Positions 61,361 to 64,000 of a DNA stretch of 64,000 bases are shown piece after piece; position 1 is the stretch's first letter; the number at the start of each line of letters is the position of its first letter. This DNA comes from an uncultured Eubacteriales bacterium (GTDB lineage: Bacteria; Bacillota; Clostridia; Lachnospirales; Lachnospiraceae). The notes beneath the pieces were generated by a model. That model did not search any database and had not been told where the DNA came from. It was given only the letters and a program-made list of their open reading frames with translations. The stretch lies in the NCBI GenBank assembly GCA_900318405.1, contig ONKP01000003.1:28274-92273 (forward strand), in the 5' to 3' direction. The translations under genes and the position numbers were made by a program.

Positions 61361-61507
61361 TCTCAGCCGGAAAACTCTTCCGGATCCCCCGAAATATCAG
61401 TCTCAGCCGGGAAACATTTCCGGATCCCCCGGAATATCAGTCTCAGCCGGGAAACATTTCCGGATCCCCCGGAATATCAGTCTCAGCCGAGAAGATCTTC
61501 CGGATAC
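61361..61507 (-). repeat. 40-bp tandem repeat at the 3' end of the nucleotidyltransferase gene
   Basis: Three 40-bp units (61361-61400, 61401-61440, 61441-61480), the last two identical, plus a partial diverged unit reaching into the last codons of the gene. Each unit includes CCGGGAAACATTTCCGG, a small hairpin, and GGATCCCCCGGAAT. Confidence 0.93.
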
Positions 61508-62418
61508 AACCCATCCACGCGCATCTGCTGCAGTGCAGCTGCAACGGCCTGCCTGTCCTCCCGGTAGGTGACGCCGAACCACTTATCGGGCGTCATCATC
61601 ACTTTGACATCTGCCCGGTTCTGATCCAGCAGACGCTGTACAGCGGAGGGAATGTAATATTCACATTTCAGCGGATTCTCCTTCAGGCCTTTTTCCAGAA
61701 ACGACGGAAATCCCGCGACAAGCTCGTGCATGAAGCTGAAATTAAAGCCCCACATGTTCATGGAGACGATCGTACCGTCATCCAGATGCTGCCATGTCTT
61801 ACCGTCATCTTCCGTGCTGGCGATTCCGTCGGGTCGCTTTTCTATGCGTGTCCTCTCCTGAATGCTGTTGAGCATGTCCATGCCCGTCACATCACAGATA
61901 CCACGTGACACGCTTCCGTTATCGGTCACCGTATTGGCAAGCCGGTAGCCGACCATGCCGTAGTGGTACATATCCGCGTCATCCGTCGTCTGAGACAGGA
62001 ACAGATGGATCTTCTTAAATGCTTCCCGCCCGTAAAAATCATCGGCATTGATCACGGCAAACGGATTGCCATTCACGGCAAAAAATGCCGACATCAGCGC
62101 ATGCCCCGTTCCCCACGGCTTCACACGTCCCTCCGGGACCTCATAACCCGCCGGGATATCGGCGATTCGCTGATAGGCGTAGCTGACCTGCACCTTGTTT
62201 TTAATCCGATTGACGATCCGATCGTCGAAATTTTTCCTGTCTTTTTCGCGGATCACGAAGATGATCTCGTCAAAACCCGCTTTTACGGCGTCGTATATGG
62301 AATAGTCGATGAGCAGATGTCCTTTATCATCCATCGGATCCATCTGCTTCAGTCCGCCGTAGCGGCTGCCCATACCTGCTGCCATAATGACCAGAACCGG
62401 ATGCTGTTTCGCTGCCAT
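61483..62418 (-). CDS. Sugar-phosphate nucleotidyltransferase family protein
   Basis: 311 residues. The N-terminal nucleotide-binding motif is MAAGMGSRYGGLKQMDPM and the metal/nucleotide Asp lies in VINADDFYG; WGTGHA is the substrate-loop motif. These are features of NTP-transferases that make UDP- or dTDP-sugars or phosphocholine derivatives; the exact sugar is unknown. AAAGGA precedes the ATG. Located 21 bases behind the ABC-F gene. Its 3' end merges with the 40-bp repeat. Confidence 0.87.
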   Translation of the reverse strand: MAAKQHPVLVIMAAGMGSRYGGLKQMDPMDDKGHLLIDYSIYDAVKAGFDEIIFVIREKDRKNFDDRIVNRIKNKVQVSYAYQRIADIPAGYEVPEGRVKPWGTGHALMSAFFAVNGNPFAVINADDFYGREAFKKIHLFLSQTTDDADMYHYGMVGYRLANTVTDNGSVSRGICDVTGMDMLNSIQERTRIEKRPDGIASTEDDGKTWQHLDDGTIVSMNMWGFNFSFMHELVAGFPSFLEKGLKENPLKCEYYIPSAVQRLLDQNRADVKVMMTPDKWFGVTYREDRQAVAAALQQMRVDGLYPEDLLG

Positions 62419-62439
62419 GATCTTGTCCTTTCGTTGTGC

Positions 62440-64000
62440 TTAGTTATCTTCCTCAGTAGAAGTGTAAACCGTGCGTTTTCTCGCCGCTTCATCGGATGCC
62501 AGGTACTCGTCGTACGTCGTCACCTTATCGATCATCGTGCCGTCCGGCATGAATTCCATGATGCGGTTTGCCGTAGTCTCCACAAACTGATGATCGTGAC
62601 AGGTAAAGAGCTCAACGCCCGGGAATTTGATCAGTCCATTGTTCAGCGCCTGGATCGACTCCATGTCCAGATGGTTGGTCGGCTGATCGAGGATCAGGAC
62701 ATTCGCGCCGGAAATCATCATTTTTGAGAGCATGCAGCGCACTTTCTCACCTCCGGAGAGCACGCGCACCTTCTTCACGCCATCCTCACCGGCAAAAAGC
62801 ATTCTGCCGAGGAAGCCTCTCACATAGGTGACATCCTTGATCTCAGAATACTGCGTGAGCCAGTCCGTGATGGTCAGATCCGAATCAAACTCCTCGTTGT
62901 ATTCCTTCGGGAAATAGGCCTGCGATGTGGTGATGCCCCACTTGTAGTAACCCTCGTCAGGCTCCTCTCTTCCGGAGATGATCTGGAAAAGCGTACTGGC
63001 GGCCTTTTCATTGGAGCCTACAAATGCCACCTTGTCCTCGCGACGGAGCGTGAAGGATACGTGATCCAGCACCTTTTCTCCATCAACCGTCTTCGTGAGA
63101 TCATGTACTTCAAGCACCTCATTGCCGATCTCCCGGTTCGGCTTGAAATCAATGTAGGGATATTTACGGCTGGACGGTTTGATCTCATCCAGTACGATCT
63201 TGTCGAGTGCTTTTTTTCTCGATGTGGCCTGCTTGGATTTCGAAGCATTCGCTGAGAACTTGGCGATGAATTCCTTCAGTTCCTTGATCTGCTCCTCTTT
63301 CTTCTTGTTGGCCTCCTTGCGCTGACGCAGCATGAGGGCGCTCGATTCGAACCAGAAATCGTAGTTGCCGGCATAAAGTGTGATCTTGCCGTAATCGATA
63401 TCCGCAATGTTGGTGCAGACCTTGTTCAGGAAATAACGGTCATGGGATACGACAATGACCGTATTTTCAAAATTGATGAGGAACTCCTCCAGCCAGTTGA
63501 TCGCATCCAGGTCCAGATGGTTGGTCGGCTCATCGAGGAGCAGGATGTCCGGGTTTCCGAACAGAGCACGTGCGAGAAGCACCTTGACCTTGATCGGGCC
63601 GTCCAGCGTTCCCATAACGGCATAATGCAGATCTGTGCTCACACCCAGTCCGTTCAGAAGGGTTTCGGCATCGGTCTCCGCATTCCAGCCGTCCATCTCG
63701 GCGAATTCACCCTCCAGCTCACTCGCCCGGATACCGTCGGCGTCCGTGAAATCCTCTTTGGCATACAGTGCATCTTTTTCCTTCATGATGTCATAGAGGT
63801 GCTGATTGCCCTGGATCACGGTGTCCATGACCGTCTGGTCATCATATTTGAAGTGATCCTGCTCGAGGAAGGAAAGTCTCTGGCCGGGCGTGATGGTGAT
63901 CTCGCCCGTCGTCGGCTCAAGCTGACCGGAAAGGATCTTCAGAAAGGTAGACTTTCCGGCTCCGTTGGCGCCGATGATGCCGTAGCACCCGCCATCGGTA
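62440..64000 (-). CDS. ABC-F family ATPase (partial, N-terminus beyond window)
   Basis: About 520 codons are visible; the start lies right of position 64000. The first ATPase domain enters at its Walker A (GANGAGKST) with LSGQLEPTTGEI. It continues with a Walker B LLLDEPTNHLD, the ABC-F linker (KEANKKKEEQIKELKEFIAK) and a second domain: degenerate Walker A VGSNEKAAST, signature LSGGEKVR, Walker B LILDQPTNHLD. ABC-F proteins act on ribosomes (translation factors or antibiotic resistance). The C-terminal order resembles the YkpA/YbiT group. The degenerate second Walker A (no GKS) is notable. Confidence 0.9.
   Translation of the reverse strand, partial: TDGGCYGIIGANGAGKSTFLKILSGQLEPTTGEITITPGQRLSFLEQDHFKYDDQTVMDTVIQGNQHLYDIMKEKDALYAKEDFTDADGIRASELEGEFAEMDGWNAETDAETLLNGLGVSTDLHYAVMGTLDGPIKVKVLLARALFGNPDILLLDEPTNHLDLDAINWLEEFLINFENTVIVVSHDRYFLNKVCTNIADIDYGKITLYAGNYDFWFESSALMLRQRKEANKKKEEQIKELKEFIAKFSANASKSKQATSRKKALDKIVLDEIKPSSRKYPYIDFKPNREIGNEVLEVHDLTKTVDGEKVLDHVSFTLRREDKVAFVGSNEKAASTLFQIISGREEPDEGYYKWGITTSQAYFPKEYNEEFDSDLTITDWLTQYSEIKDVTYVRGFLGRMLFAGEDGVKKVRVLSGGEKVRCMLSKMMISGANVLILDQPTNHLDMESIQALNNGLIKFPGVELFTCHDHQFVETTANRIMEFMPDGTMIDKVTTYDEYLASDEAARKRTVYTSTEEDN

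Noticed and set aside
61361..61507. Considered a CRISPR array because of the regular 40-bp units
   Set aside because: Units are directly adjacent with no unique spacers, and no cas genes are nearby.

Overview
The window is a chromosomal segment of a Gram-positive anaerobe of the class Clostridia, most likely family Lachnospiraceae. This rests on gene content and order: a Der / DUF512 radical-SAM pair, the ylxM-ffh-rpsP-khpA-rimM-trmD-rplS-lepB-rbgA-rnhB-yraN cluster, secG-rnr-smpB-ssrA, DUF4317 and DUF4364 proteins, a long PRPP-synthetase variant, a T-box leader, strong AGGAGG-type ribosome binding sites and frequent GTG/TTG starts. Base composition is moderate (about half G+C by eye). Nearly every gene is on the minus strand. 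Only prs, the birA-like gene and the DUF4364 gene point the other way, so the window probably sits within one replichore.

Layout, left to right. 0-1 kb: a minus-strand T-box leader whose gene lies outside the window, a 122-bp palindromic repeat, and a structured RNA with promoter and terminator that looks like 6S RNA. 1-6.7 kb: an overlapping operon DUF512 - der - plsY - gpsA - folD. 7-8.2 kb: plus-strand prs with a long leader. 8.3-20.6 kb: the signal-recognition / ribosome-maturation cluster, broken by a PAS-GGDEF-EAL-hemerythrin gene and by a Gly/Asn-rich zinc-ribbon membrane protein; trmD carries an extra C-terminal domain. 20.6-36.8 kb: citrate synthase, tRNA-Thr, a nitrilase-family hydrolase, a type IIA topoisomerase pair, HAD phosphatases, tRNA-Glu, phosphoglucomutase, a 3-hydroxyacyl-CoA dehydrogenase, DUF4317, RidA, an EamA transporter and CarD. 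37-47.5 kb: a degenerate BirA-like protein, then a sensor kinase and a response regulator separated by about 7.5 kb holding a B12-dependent diol/glycerol dehydratase operon (three subunits plus two reactivase subunits) and a MalY/PatB beta-lyase with a novel tail. 47.6-51.7 kb: tmRNA, smpB, rnr, secG, dtd. 51.7-54.4 kb: a polar amino-acid ABC transporter operon that appears damaged by a palindromic repeat. 54.7-64 kb: gpmI, DUF4364, rarA, a large DUF2298 membrane protein, a nucleotidyltransferase and a truncated ABC-F ATPase at the edge.

Most of the window is core housekeeping: translation, protein export, chromosome maintenance and central carbon. The accessory signal lies in (i) at least four families of small palindromic intergenic repeats, one apparently corrupting an ABC transporter operon and one sitting directly behind intrinsic terminators; (ii) the diol dehydratase / beta-lyase block that separates a likely two-component pair; and (iii) domain additions or losses in conserved proteins (TrmD, MalY/PatB, RNase R, BirA, YraN). 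No CRISPR array, transposase, prophage or recognisable defence system is visible.
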